Assembly (NCBI GenBank): GCA_009779515.1
Contig: WREE01000032.1
Coordinates: 1-15,490, forward strand
Source of the DNA: Symbiobacteriaceae bacterium
GTDB taxonomy: Bacteria > Bacillota > JAAYKD01 > WRDA01
Length of the DNA: 15,490 nucleotides
Direction of reading: 5' to 3'
Below, piece by piece: positions 8,736 to 15,490 of this stretch (position 1 is its first letter; every line of letters begins with the position of its first letter). The notes beneath the pieces were generated by a model, which did no database searches, was not told the origin of the DNA, and saw only the letters and a list, made by a program, of their open reading frames with translations. The translations under genes were made by a program, and so were the position numbers.

Positions 8736-9699
8736 TTTAGAGCAGGTCACGAAACGCTATTTACAATGGCAACGCTCCGGACAGGTAAGCAACACCTTGA
8801 AAAACCTCCTCCGCCCCGAGCAGCGTGTGGTGGTTGCCTTAAACCAGGTTAGCTTCCAAGTGCGCCAGGGGGAGTTTGTGGCTTATGCCGGTGCTAACGG
8901 AGCCGGTAAAAGCACTACCCTAAAAATTCTCGCCGGTATGTTACACCCCGAAACCGGCAAAGTGGAAGTTTTAGGCTACGACCCCCTACAACAGAGGATC
9001 CCTCTCATGCGAGAGCTGGGCGTCCTCTTTGGCAACCGCACCGAACTGTGGTGGGATCTCCCTATCCAAAGTAGTTTTGCCTGGAAAAAGGTGATCTGGG
9101 ATATCCCCGAAGCCACCTACCAGCACAACTTGGAGCAAGCTCTGGAGATGCTGGAACTTAAGCCTCTATTGAACACCTTCGCTAGGGAGCTCTCTTTAGG
9201 GCAAAGGATGCGCGCCGATTTAGCCCTGCTCCTCCTCCACAGCCCTAAGCTAATTATTTTAGATGAGCCTACTTTAGGTTTGGATGTCCTCGCCAAGCGG
9301 CGTATGATCGACTACCTTAAGCAGCTCAACCGGGAGAAAGGAGTTACCGTCCTCATCACCAGCCACGACATGGACGATCTGGAGGAGATGGCCGGGCGCC
9401 TGTTGCTCCTCTCCCACGGAGAGCTGGCCTTCGACGGCACCTTCGATGCTTTGCGTAAACTCACTACCATCCGCCGCCATATAACCGTCACTACCGATAG
9501 CCAGGTAGCTCCTGAGCTAGAGAGGGCTACCTGGCTCAGGAGCGATGGCTTCGCTCATCTTTATGAAGTGAACAGCGACCCTCGTAACATGCGCCTACTC
9601 CTGGGGGAGCTGGCAGAACAACCTGGTTTAGTCGATATCGAAACCGGTAAAGCCCCTATTGAAGCCGTAGTCGCCGAACTATACCGCCGTTGGCGCTAA
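8686..9699 (+). CDS. ABC exporter ATPase (COG4586-like)
   Basis: A 337-residue ATP-binding subunit. Visible motifs are Walker A GANGAGKST (69-77), signature LSLGQ (169-173), Walker B LIILDEPT (189-196), D-loop LGLD (197-200) and switch His227 in ITSHD. The segment FGNRTELWWDLP (115-126) is diagnostic of the COG4586 group; the Q-loop position seems to carry Asn117 in place of Gln. A C-terminal domain of about 90 residues follows. ATG 8686, with AAAGGA upstream at 10 bases, is preferred over the upstream in-frame ATG at 8629, which would lie deep in the permease gene and add an unlikely N terminus. Even so the overlap with the permease is 50 bases. Energises export with the two permeases; substrate unknown. 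Confidence 0.92.
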   Translation: MPASASTATPPSDIAVNLEQVTKRYLQWQRSGQVSNTLKNLLRPEQRVVVALNQVSFQVRQGEFVAYAGANGAGKSTTLKILAGMLHPETGKVEVLGYDPLQQRIPLMRELGVLFGNRTELWWDLPIQSSFAWKKVIWDIPEATYQHNLEQALEMLELKPLLNTFARELSLGQRMRADLALLLLHSPKLIILDEPTLGLDVLAKRRMIDYLKQLNREKGVTVLITSHDMDDLEEMAGRLLLLSHGELAFDGTFDALRKLTTIRRHITVTTDSQVAPELERATWLRSDGFAHLYEVNSDPRNMRLLLGELAEQPGLVDIETGKAPIEAVVAELYRRWR

Positions 9700-9727
9700 C
9701 TTCCCAGGCGCATCTTGTTCCTGCTTG

Positions 9728-9754
9728 CCGTGGCAACTGGCACGGTTTTAGCTT
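9728..9754 (+). terminator. Possible weak terminator of the ABC operon
   Basis: CCGTG (9728-9732) and CACGG (9741-9745) can form a 5-bp stem, extended by one G-U pair, with an 8-base loop, followed by TTTTAGCTTT. The stem is short and the T-tract is interrupted, so termination is probably incomplete. Confidence 0.35.
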
Positions 9755-9774
9755 TAATAGTTCAACCGTAAGAT

Positions 9775-9793
9775 CAGACTGTAGAAAAACCGG
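9775..9793 (+). repeat. Copy 1 of a 19-base repeated motif (upstream of the histidine kinase)
   Basis: CAGACTGTAGAAAAACCGG occurs here and again, exact, on the minus strand at 15329-15311. This copy ends 17 bases before the kinase start, next to its ribosome site. A 6-bp inverted repeat, ACGGTT (9742-9747) with AACCGT (9764-9769), lies just before it. The second copy is likewise preceded, in the same relative orientation, by hairpins. Confidence 0.75.
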
Positions 9794-9810
9794 TTTATGG
9801 AGGTAATTTT

Positions 9811-12800
9811 ATGGACGCAAGCTCTCCCTCCCACAGCGCCCGGGAAATCGAAAAGCTGCTAGAGGACCTTGCCAAGCAAGATCAGCTGCTAAAGGTCATC
9901 AATACCCTAGCGATTATCCTGCTCTCTTCTGCCCAGGAAGAGAACTTTGAAAGCTCCCTCCTGGAAGGTATGGAGCTCATAGGCAGATGTTTAGAGGCAG
10001 ACTGTGTCCAGATTTGGGGCAACGAGCCACGAGACGATGAGCTCCATTTCGTCTTAAAGCACAAATGGCTCTCCGAAGAAGGAGAGGCTGCTCCCCACTT
10101 ATCTTTAGGGACAGCTTTACCTTACAGCCAACGGTGGCTGCAGCTTTTTGCCGAAGGCGAAAATATTAACGGTCCTGTCTCCACCCTAGCGCCGGAAGAC
10201 CGGGAGTTTCTTGCCCATTACGGCTTCACCTCCACCATAACCATTCCCCTCTATTATAAAGACGAGTTCTGGGGCGTTTTCTGCGTCGATGATTATGTTA
10301 AAGAGCGCTACTTCGCCGAGGACGAAATAGGCATTCTCAACTCGGCGGCGTTAATGTTGGTTAATGCCATCAACCGTAACGCGCAAAACCGTCAGATTAG
10401 CGATACCGCTGCCCGTCTGCAAGCGGTGGTAGCTAACTACCCCGGGGCTATTTGCAGCGCCGACAAAGACTTTGTCGTCACCATTTTCGACGGCTCTCTG
10501 GTGCCCCACCTGGTAGATCGCGAGGTTTTCCAGGTAGGGCAGAACCTTTACCAAAGCTTAAATGGTGTTGAGTATGGCTATATTCTCGAGAATTTGAAGC
10601 GCACCGTGACCTTTGGACCCCAAGACTGGTCTTTCGATGCCCATGGCAAGGTTATGCATGTGACGACCACCCCTATCTTCGACGCGCGGGGAGAAGCAGC
10701 CGGCTTCATGGCCAAAATAGAAGATATCTCCGAACTGGCGCAAATCCAAAGGGAGCTGGAGGTCGCTCTGGATAAGGCCAACTCCGCTGTCTTTGCCCTG
10801 GAGATGGCGCAACAAACCACTTCGGCGATGTTTGAATCGAACCCGCAAATAAATATTCTTTTTAATGACGCCTTCCAGGCTATCGACTGCAATCCGGCAG
10901 CCGTCAGCTTCCTGGAGTTTCCTTCCAAAGAGGTGTTGCTGGCTGAGGTGGTGCAAACCATCACCGACAGTATTCCCATCTATCAGCCCGACGGCGAACT
11001 CTCTATCTCCCTGTCCCAAAGTCTTAATACTGCCGCTCGAGACGGGTATATCAAGCTGGAAGGCAGGGTTATCCTACAGGGAGAAGAGCGAACTGTGGGG
11101 GTAGAGTTTCGCAAAATACCTTACGAAAATAGCTTCGCCATCGTCTGCTATATCCACGACCTAACCGAAATCCACCAGCGGGAGTTGGAGCTCATCCATA
11201 CCCGGGAGCAATATAAAATCCAGCTTGCCAAGTTGAACTTGGTGCTGGAAGCTACCCATATAGGACTCTGGGATATGGAAATTAACGCCGATGACCCGGT
11301 GGGATCAACTAATGCCATTGTCTGGTCTGACCGTTTCCGACGCCTCCTCGGTTTTGATAACGAAGAAGAGTTCCCCAACACGGTTAGTACTTTTGAAGGG
11401 CTCTTGCACCCTGAGGACCTTGAAGCTACCCACAACGCATTGCGGGATCATATCCTGGATCGTACCGGGCAAACCCCCTTCGATATCGAATACCGAGCCA
11501 AGAGGAAAAACGGCGAATATGGCTTCTTCCACTCCGCTGCTGAAACCTTTCGCGATGACCTGGGTAACCCTATCCGGGTAGCTGGCGCCATCATGGATAT
11601 AACCGAAACCAAGAACCTTATCCAGGAGATCGAAACCCAGCGCCAGGAAGCAGAGGCGGCTAACCGCGCCAAAAGCTCCTTTTTAAGCACCATGAGCCAC
11701 GAAATTCGCACCCCTATGAATGCTATCATCGGCATTGCCGAAATCCAACTACAAAACGAAGAGTTAGATGCCCCTACTCGGGATGCCTTGAATAAAATCT
11801 ACGCCTCCGGTGACCTGCTCCTGGGAATTATCAACGATATTCTCGACCTTTCCAAAATTGAAGCCGGTAAGCTGGAGCTAATGTTAGATAATTACGACAT
11901 AGCCAGCCTGGTTAGCGATACCGCTCACCTGAATATTATGCGTATGGGCAGCAAGCATATTGAGTTCGAGCTTAACGTGGCAGAAAATGTGCCTAACCAG
12001 ATGGCAGGAGACCCCCTGCGTATTAAACAGATCCTCAACAACCTGCTCTCCAACGCCTTTAAGTATACCCAAGCCGGCACTGTAGCCCTCTCCTTTGCCG
12101 TGGAGGATACAGCCAAGAAGGAGGAAATAACCTTAGTCTTTAAGGTTAGCGACACCTGTCAGGGTATGACCAAAGAGCAAATTAGCCGCCTCTTCGACGA
12201 GTATGCCCGCTTCAATATGGAAGCCAACCGCTCCACGGAAGGGACCGGCCTGGGAATGAGCATCACCCGAAACCTGGTGAGCTTGATGAACGGTGAAATC
12301 GCGGTGATCAGCGAGCTGGGTGTAGGCAGTACCTTCACTGTGCGTCTTCCCCAGGGGCGCGTCGCCACGGCAACCCCTTTAGGCAAGGATATGGTGGATA
12401 ACCTGCGCCTCTTCCGCAGCAACAACTGGAACCAACTCAAGCGGGTGCAAATCAACCGGGAGCCTATGCCTTACGGTTCGGTGCTCATTGTCGACGATGT
12501 GGAGACGAATATCTATGTAGCCAGGGGGCTTCTGGCACCCTACGGCTTAAAAATAGAAGTTGCTGCTAGTGGTTATGAGGCTATTGAGTTTATCCACGCC
12601 GGCAAAGAGTACGATGTTATTTTTATGGACCACATGATGCCGGGGATGGATGGCTTAGAAGCCACCAAGATCATGCGGGAGTTGGGCTACCAGCGTTCCA
12701 TCGTGGCTCTAACGGCTAACGCTGTTGCCGGGCAAGCCGACCTCTTTTTAGCCAACGGCTTTGACGACTTTATCTCCAAGCCTATTGATGTTCGCGCCCT

Positions 12801-13464
12801 AAACGCCGTTTTGAATAAGCTAATTCGCGATAAACAAAGCGCCGCTACCTTGCAGGAAGCTCGCGGCACTGCCGCTCTCAAGCACTCTGCTGAAAAAGCA
12901 ACAACGGTTTCCGCCGCCATAAACCCTCGTTTCATTCCCATATTTTTACGGGATGCCAGTCGAACCTTGGAAGTATTGGCAAAATTCACCTGTGATGAGG
13001 CCTACGAAGATCCAGAAGAGTTCCGCTCTTATCTGGTTAGTATCCACGGCATTAAAAGCGCCCTGGGAGTGATCGGGCAGCAAGAGCTCTCAGGGGAAGC
13101 TGCCCGCCTGGAGATGGCTGGGCGGGAGGGCAAAGTAGGTATCCTCGCGGCTGAGACCCCGGCTTTCGTCAGTGCCCTTCGGGAACTGGTAAGCCAACTC
13201 CAACCCGAAACTAAGGAAGTAGCTGGCGAGGAGGATGGGGCGGACAGAGAGTATTTACTGGCGACCTTCCAGATTATTATCCAGGCCTGCCAGGAGTACA
13301 ACAAACGCCAGGCCGATTTGGCCATAGCGGAGCTACACCAAAGAGCCTGGTCTGAGGGGGTAGAAAAGCTCCTGCAAACCATCTCTCAGCAGCTTCTCCA
13401 CGGCGAATTTGAAGCGGTAAGCGCAGCTTTGGAGCAGTATACGGCGCCTGGGGGCGGATTATAG
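9811..13464 (+). CDS. Hybrid sensor histidine kinase / response regulator with HPt domain
   Basis: A 1217-residue soluble protein with no membrane helix, so it senses in the cytosol. Domains in order: coiled start; GAF (about 28-198); three PAS-like regions (about 205-315, 335-460, 475-605, the last ending GAIMDITE); coiled linker; HisKA with FLSTMSHEIRTPMN (phospho-His630); HATPase with N-box Asn748 and G2 box GTGLGM (811-816); receiver (890-1010) with D895/D896, phospho-acceptor Asp940, Thr968 and Lys990; HPt (about 1041-1133) with His1079 in IHGIKS; and an 85-residue tail. This is a complete His-Asp-His relay needing a separate output regulator, none of which is in the window. The G1 box reads DTCQGM, with Cys783 where Gly is usual. 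The start has GGAGG at good spacing. Signal unknown. Confidence 0.95.
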   Translation: MDASSPSHSAREIEKLLEDLAKQDQLLKVINTLAIILLSSAQEENFESSLLEGMELIGRCLEADCVQIWGNEPRDDELHFVLKHKWLSEEGEAAPHLSLGTALPYSQRWLQLFAEGENINGPVSTLAPEDREFLAHYGFTSTITIPLYYKDEFWGVFCVDDYVKERYFAEDEIGILNSAALMLVNAINRNAQNRQISDTAARLQAVVANYPGAICSADKDFVVTIFDGSLVPHLVDREVFQVGQNLYQSLNGVEYGYILENLKRTVTFGPQDWSFDAHGKVMHVTTTPIFDARGEAAGFMAKIEDISELAQIQRELEVALDKANSAVFALEMAQQTTSAMFESNPQINILFNDAFQAIDCNPAAVSFLEFPSKEVLLAEVVQTITDSIPIYQPDGELSISLSQSLNTAARDGYIKLEGRVILQGEERTVGVEFRKIPYENSFAIVCYIHDLTEIHQRELELIHTREQYKIQLAKLNLVLEATHIGLWDMEINADDPVGSTNAIVWSDRFRRLLGFDNEEEFPNTVSTFEGLLHPEDLEATHNALRDHILDRTGQTPFDIEYRAKRKNGEYGFFHSAAETFRDDLGNPIRVAGAIMDITETKNLIQEIETQRQEAEAANRAKSSFLSTMSHEIRTPMNAIIGIAEIQLQNEELDAPTRDALNKIYASGDLLLGIINDILDLSKIEAGKLELMLDNYDIASLVSDTAHLNIMRMGSKHIEFELNVAENVPNQMAGDPLRIKQILNNLLSNAFKYTQAGTVALSFAVEDTAKKEEITLVFKVSDTCQGMTKEQISRLFDEYARFNMEANRSTEGTGLGMSITRNLVSLMNGEIAVISELGVGSTFTVRLPQGRVATATPLGKDMVDNLRLFRSNNWNQLKRVQINREPMPYGSVLIVDDVETNIYVARGLLAPYGLKIEVAASGYEAIEFIHAGKEYDVIFMDHMMPGMDGLEATKIMRELGYQRSIVALTANAVAGQADLFLANGFDDFISKPIDVRALNAVLNKLIRDKQSAATLQEARGTAALKHSAEKATTVSAAINPRFIPIFLRDASRTLEVLAKFTCDEAYEDPEEFRSYLVSIHGIKSALGVIGQQELSGEAARLEMAGREGKVGILAAETPAFVSALRELVSQLQPETKEVAGEEDGADREYLLATFQIIIQACQEYNKRQADLAIAELHQRAWSEGVEKLLQTISQQLLHGEFEAVSAALEQYTAPGGGL

Positions 13465-13480
13465 CCTTAAAGGTGGCTAT
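13461..13480. other. Hairpin spanning both convergent stop codons
   Basis: ATAGCC (13461-13466) and GGCTAT (13475-13480) form a perfect 6-bp inverted repeat around an 8-base loop. It contains the kinase TAG (13462-13464) in one arm and the rocB stop (13479-13477) in the other. No T-run follows on either side, so it is at best a weak bidirectional end signal. Confidence 0.45.
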
Positions 13481-15123
13481 CTCTCCAAAATACGCCTTAT
13501 AGCATAATCGACTAAAACAGGAGTGCGGTAGTAGAGATCCGGCAAGTAGACCCGTTCGGAATATTTATGCAAGTCTTTCCCCCAGGGACCAATGTTCGCC
13601 ACCGGCATAGATAGCTCCCGAACGAGATCCAAAGGGATATGGTAAATCTCCCCCCAACCGGGCATATTTTGGCCGATTAACGCCACATCCTCGGCGCCAG
13701 CGGTGAACATGGCATAACTGAGGTCGGAGATAGCGACAAAGTAATCTTCCACCAGCAGCGGTTCGGAATAGAGCGTCGCCGCCAACGCGGCAACATCCTG
13801 CAGCACTTGGGCAACCTTCTCCGCGGCTTGACCCTGCAGAGCCGAATTATGTACCCCAGGATAGTAGGGCGGCGACAAAGCGATGACCACTACCGGTGAA
13901 GCATCTTTCACGTGAAGCAGGGTGGTTTCAATTAAGGAAGAAACACAGTCGATGGCCGAAATCTCTATACGCTCTACTAAAAACCGCAGCGTCTCCTCAT
14001 AAGCTGCCACAAAGGTGTCCCCGGCATCTCGCAGAGCCTCGGCATAAAGCTCATCAAAGAAGAGCACACGGCTTTGCCAGGGGAGGTGGTTGTACTTCAC
14101 TCCTGCCAGGCGACAGAACCTGCGGTAGGAGTAGTTAGCGTCGGCTACTACGGCATCGAAGGCGGCGTAGGCAATATCTTTGAGCTTTTGCAGCACCTCC
14201 GCCGGGGTTTGCTTCAGGGTAAGCACCGAAAAGCAAGCCATGGCTGCCAAAGGGAGGGAGACATCGTAGATGACCTTGCTATCCCTGGCAGCTAAATAAG
14301 TAGGAGGTGGGGAGACAGTGTTCCCTACCCTTTCGATAAAGTCGGGGTTCAGTTCGCTGCGGTGAATAATATCTCCCAAAATATTCAGAGGGTTTAAGCC
14401 TTCGTAGACATGAGCGACATGCACCAGCTTGCCCCGCACATAAAAAACCGGCAAGAGCTTGCCAATGGAACCGATAGAAACCACCGGCGCCTCCTCTTGC
14501 AAGCGAGTATGAGGCTCACAGTTAAGCATTAAAGTATACTCCAAACCGTGCTTCTCCTGCAGCTCCTTCAGGAGTCGCACTGCCCCCATCATCCCCGCCG
14601 AGAGGTTCTCCTCATCGGGCACCGATATAAAAACTATATTCCCCGGGAAATCTGGCTCCTCCATATACCCTTCCAGCAGGGCTAGTTGGAGGGCAATACC
14701 CCCCTTCATATCCCCGACGCCACGCCCAAAGAGCCACTCCCCGCTGGCGGCCTCGGCAGCTATTTCCGGTGCCAGCTCTCGCTCCCCTCGGCAGTAAGCC
14801 GCAGTAATCAAGTGTGGCTCTAAGGCTAAAGGTTCCAAGTTGCCAAAATCTTTGGTATCCACCACATCGTGATGGTTAACCAGCACCACGGTCTGAGCGG
14901 ACTTTCCTTGGAGCAGGCACCAGAACACCCGCCGCTGAAGATGATCCTCCGGGATAGGGTAAAAGCCAAAGTTAGCCGGCTGGTGGGTAAAATAGGGAGT
15001 AGTGCTAACCCAGGCAGCGAAGAAATCTTCCATGCAGTTTTCGTTAGCATTAGTAAAAGAGGGGTATTTTACCGCTGCCAGCAACAGCTTTTCGATACGC
15101 TGCTGAAGTTTAGTATGTTCCAT
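13477..15123 (-). CDS. rocB: RocB-type M20 family metallohydrolase
   Basis: A 548-residue protein of the RocB branch of M20 peptidases/deacylases. Metal and catalytic motifs are in order: VNHHDVVDT with H84-x-D86; GRGVGDMKGG with Asp138; SVPDEEN with E171/E172; NCEPH with Glu203; and a C-terminal GKDLHKYSERVYLP that supplies the last His ligand. The length, the YFTHQP segment and the final motif agree with RocB, named for arginine use in Bacillus but without an established reaction. The start at 15123 is chosen because GGAGGTG (15139-15133) sits 9 bases upstream; the in-frame ATG at 15141 overlaps that ribosome site. No other arginine genes are nearby, so a role in arginine breakdown is not supported by context. 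Convergent with the kinase. Confidence 0.9.
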   Translation of the reverse strand: MEHTKLQQRIEKLLLAAVKYPSFTNANENCMEDFFAAWVSTTPYFTHQPANFGFYPIPEDHLQRRVFWCLLQGKSAQTVVLVNHHDVVDTKDFGNLEPLALEPHLITAAYCRGERELAPEIAAEAASGEWLFGRGVGDMKGGIALQLALLEGYMEEPDFPGNIVFISVPDEENLSAGMMGAVRLLKELQEKHGLEYTLMLNCEPHTRLQEEAPVVSIGSIGKLLPVFYVRGKLVHVAHVYEGLNPLNILGDIIHRSELNPDFIERVGNTVSPPPTYLAARDSKVIYDVSLPLAAMACFSVLTLKQTPAEVLQKLKDIAYAAFDAVVADANYSYRRFCRLAGVKYNHLPWQSRVLFFDELYAEALRDAGDTFVAAYEETLRFLVERIEISAIDCVSSLIETTLLHVKDASPVVVIALSPPYYPGVHNSALQGQAAEKVAQVLQDVAALAATLYSEPLLVEDYFVAISDLSYAMFTAGAEDVALIGQNMPGWGEIYHIPLDLVRELSMPVANIGPWGKDLHKYSERVYLPDLYYRTPVLVDYAIRRILER

Positions 15124-15132
15124 AAGGCGAAG

Positions 15133-15139
15133 CACCTCC
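15133..15139 (-). promoter_or_regulatory. Ribosome-binding site deciding the rocB start
   Basis: GGAGGTG lies 9 bases before ATG 15123. The alternative ATG at 15141 directly abuts it and would make this site part of the coding region. Confidence 0.75.
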
Positions 15140-15310
15140 ATTACAGGTTTAGATATGACCGAACAACAGGTTTACGGCTCCCCATTCTGAAGTTATGCCA
15201 CCAAGCTTACCGACTCCCAACGAGGTTTTGCTCTGGTTAAAGATCATTTTCCCGGAGGCATTCACCCTCCGCCTTTTATATTTGACGTTAAGAAGAGCAA
15301 CTCCTTGCCT

Positions 15311-15329
15311 CCGGTTTTTCTACAGTCTG
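15311..15329 (-). repeat. Copy 2 of the 19-base repeated motif (upstream of rocB)
   Basis: Read on the minus strand this is CAGACTGTAGAAAAACCGG, identical to 9775-9793 on the plus strand. It follows the triple hairpin by 2 bases and points toward rocB, ending 187 bases before its start. Confidence 0.75.
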
Positions 15330-15331
15330 CA

Positions 15332-15407
15332 AGCCCAGCCCTATGGCTGGGCTGAGGCTGAAGACAAAGTCTTCACCCTCTCGCCTTCAGAGTGCGCTCT
15401 TCGGCGA
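15332..15407. repeat. Three abutting hairpins (palindromic element or structured RNA)
   Basis: Hairpin 1 (15332-15353) is AGCCCAGCC/GGCTGGGCT, 9 bp with a 4-base loop. Hairpin 2 (15354-15380) is GAGG/CCTC, one mismatch, then TGAAGAC/GTCTTCA around AAA. Hairpin 3 (15381-15407) is TCGCC/GGCGA, an internal loop, then AGAG/CTCT around TGCG. They follow one another with no spare base. ACAG (15322-15325) and CTGT (15416-15419) could form a closing helix. No T-run follows hairpin 3 on the plus strand or hairpin 1 on the minus strand, so these are not plain terminators. Confidence 0.7.
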
Positions 15408-15435
15408 ATCAAGGTCTGTTCTTGTAATTAAGTTT

Positions 15436-15464
15436 GCTTTTTGACGCGCAGGTCGCCAAAAAGC
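15436..15464. repeat. Inverted repeat GCTTTTTG / CAAAAAGC
   Basis: Perfect 8-bp arms (15436-15443 and 15457-15464) enclose 13 bases that contain a further GCG/CGC pairing. It may be a weak terminator for a gene beyond the right edge or part of the structured region. Confidence 0.45.
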
Positions 15465-15490
15465 GGTTACTTTTATCCCTTTAAGGTAAG

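Larger units (their letters stand above)
15124..15490. other. Structured non-coding region upstream of rocB
   Basis: These 367 bases hold no convincing protein gene. A 78-codon plus-strand frame (15195-15431) runs through the hairpins and resembles no family. On the minus strand a 32-codon frame (15247-15149, ending 25 bases before rocB) and a 5-codon frame starting at 15261 exist, both with poor or cramped ribosome sites. What stands out is structure: inverted repeats at 15253-15271, 15332-15353, 15354-15380, 15381-15407 and 15436-15464, and the repeated 19-base motif at 15311-15329. No clear rocB promoter was found; a TATAAA (15280-15275, minus) lacks a well-spaced -35. Confidence 0.7.

Noticed and set aside
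10461..10477. 17-base palindrome CGACAAAG-A-CTTTGTCG
   Set aside because: It lies in the kinase PAS coding region and is explained by codons for DKDFV; no second copy was seen.
10558..11019. 153-codon antisense frame inside the histidine kinase
   Set aside because: It is a shadow of a well-supported domain-rich gene, with no ribosome site or recognisable motif.
15253..15283. Possible plus-strand terminator CGGAGG/CCTCCG followed by CCTTTTATATTT
   Set aside because: No plus-strand gene lies upstream to be terminated, and the T-tract is broken; it is treated as part of the competing-pairing finding.
15195..15431. 78-codon plus-strand frame in the right-hand intergenic region
   Set aside because: It reads through all three hairpins, has no good ribosome site and resembles no protein family; the palindromes explain the sequence better.
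1..15490. CRISPR arrays, tRNA or rRNA genes, transposases, phage genes
   Set aside because: None of the repeat-spacer patterns, RNA signatures or protein motifs of these were found on either strand.

Overview
The window reads as a piece of chromosome from a Gram-positive (Firmicutes/Clostridia-type) bacterium. The signs are strong GGAGG-type Shine-Dalgarno sequences before nearly every gene, a YfhO-family membrane protein beside a CsbB/GtrB-like glycosyltransferase, a RocB-type M20 protein, and a large soluble hybrid histidine kinase. No phage, IS transposase, CRISPR, rRNA or tRNA gene was seen. Taxonomy is inferred from gene families only.

Layout. (1) 1-353, minus: 5' part of a THEP1-type P-loop NTPase, cut by the window edge. 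(2) 540-3238, plus: a tldD-tldE pair with a 4-base start/stop overlap, closed by a clear hairpin terminator at 3280-3318. (3) 3366-4298, minus, and 4387-7023, plus: a divergent pair, a polyprenyl-phosphate glycosyltransferase (GT2) and a YfhO-like GT-C membrane protein. Together they resemble two parts of the three-component surface glycosylation system known from Bacillus and Listeria. (4) 7133-9699, plus: a compact three-gene ABC-2 exporter operon (two permeases and an ATPase) with overlapping genes and unknown substrate. (5) 9811-13464, plus: a 1217-residue cytosolic hybrid histidine kinase (GAF, three PAS-like regions, HisKA, HATPase, receiver, HPt). (6) 13477-15123, minus: a RocB-type M20 metallohydrolase, convergent with the kinase across only 12 bases. 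(7) 15124-15490: no convincing protein gene, but dense nucleic-acid structure.

The most unusual stretch is the last one. Three hairpins sit exactly end to end at 15332-15407. They are flanked on one side by a 19-base motif that recurs exactly, on the opposite strand, just upstream of the histidine kinase (9775-9793). A fourth inverted repeat lies at 15436-15464. Two alternative pairings at 15252-15314 compete for the same segment. In both copies the 19-base motif points toward a gene start (the kinase and rocB). The best readings are a dispersed palindromic element (REP/MITE-like) or a structured leader or small RNA; the sequence alone cannot decide between them.

The genes look like independent housekeeping and accessory modules rather than one pathway. 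The closest functional links are TldD with TldE, the GT2 with YfhO, and the ABC trio.
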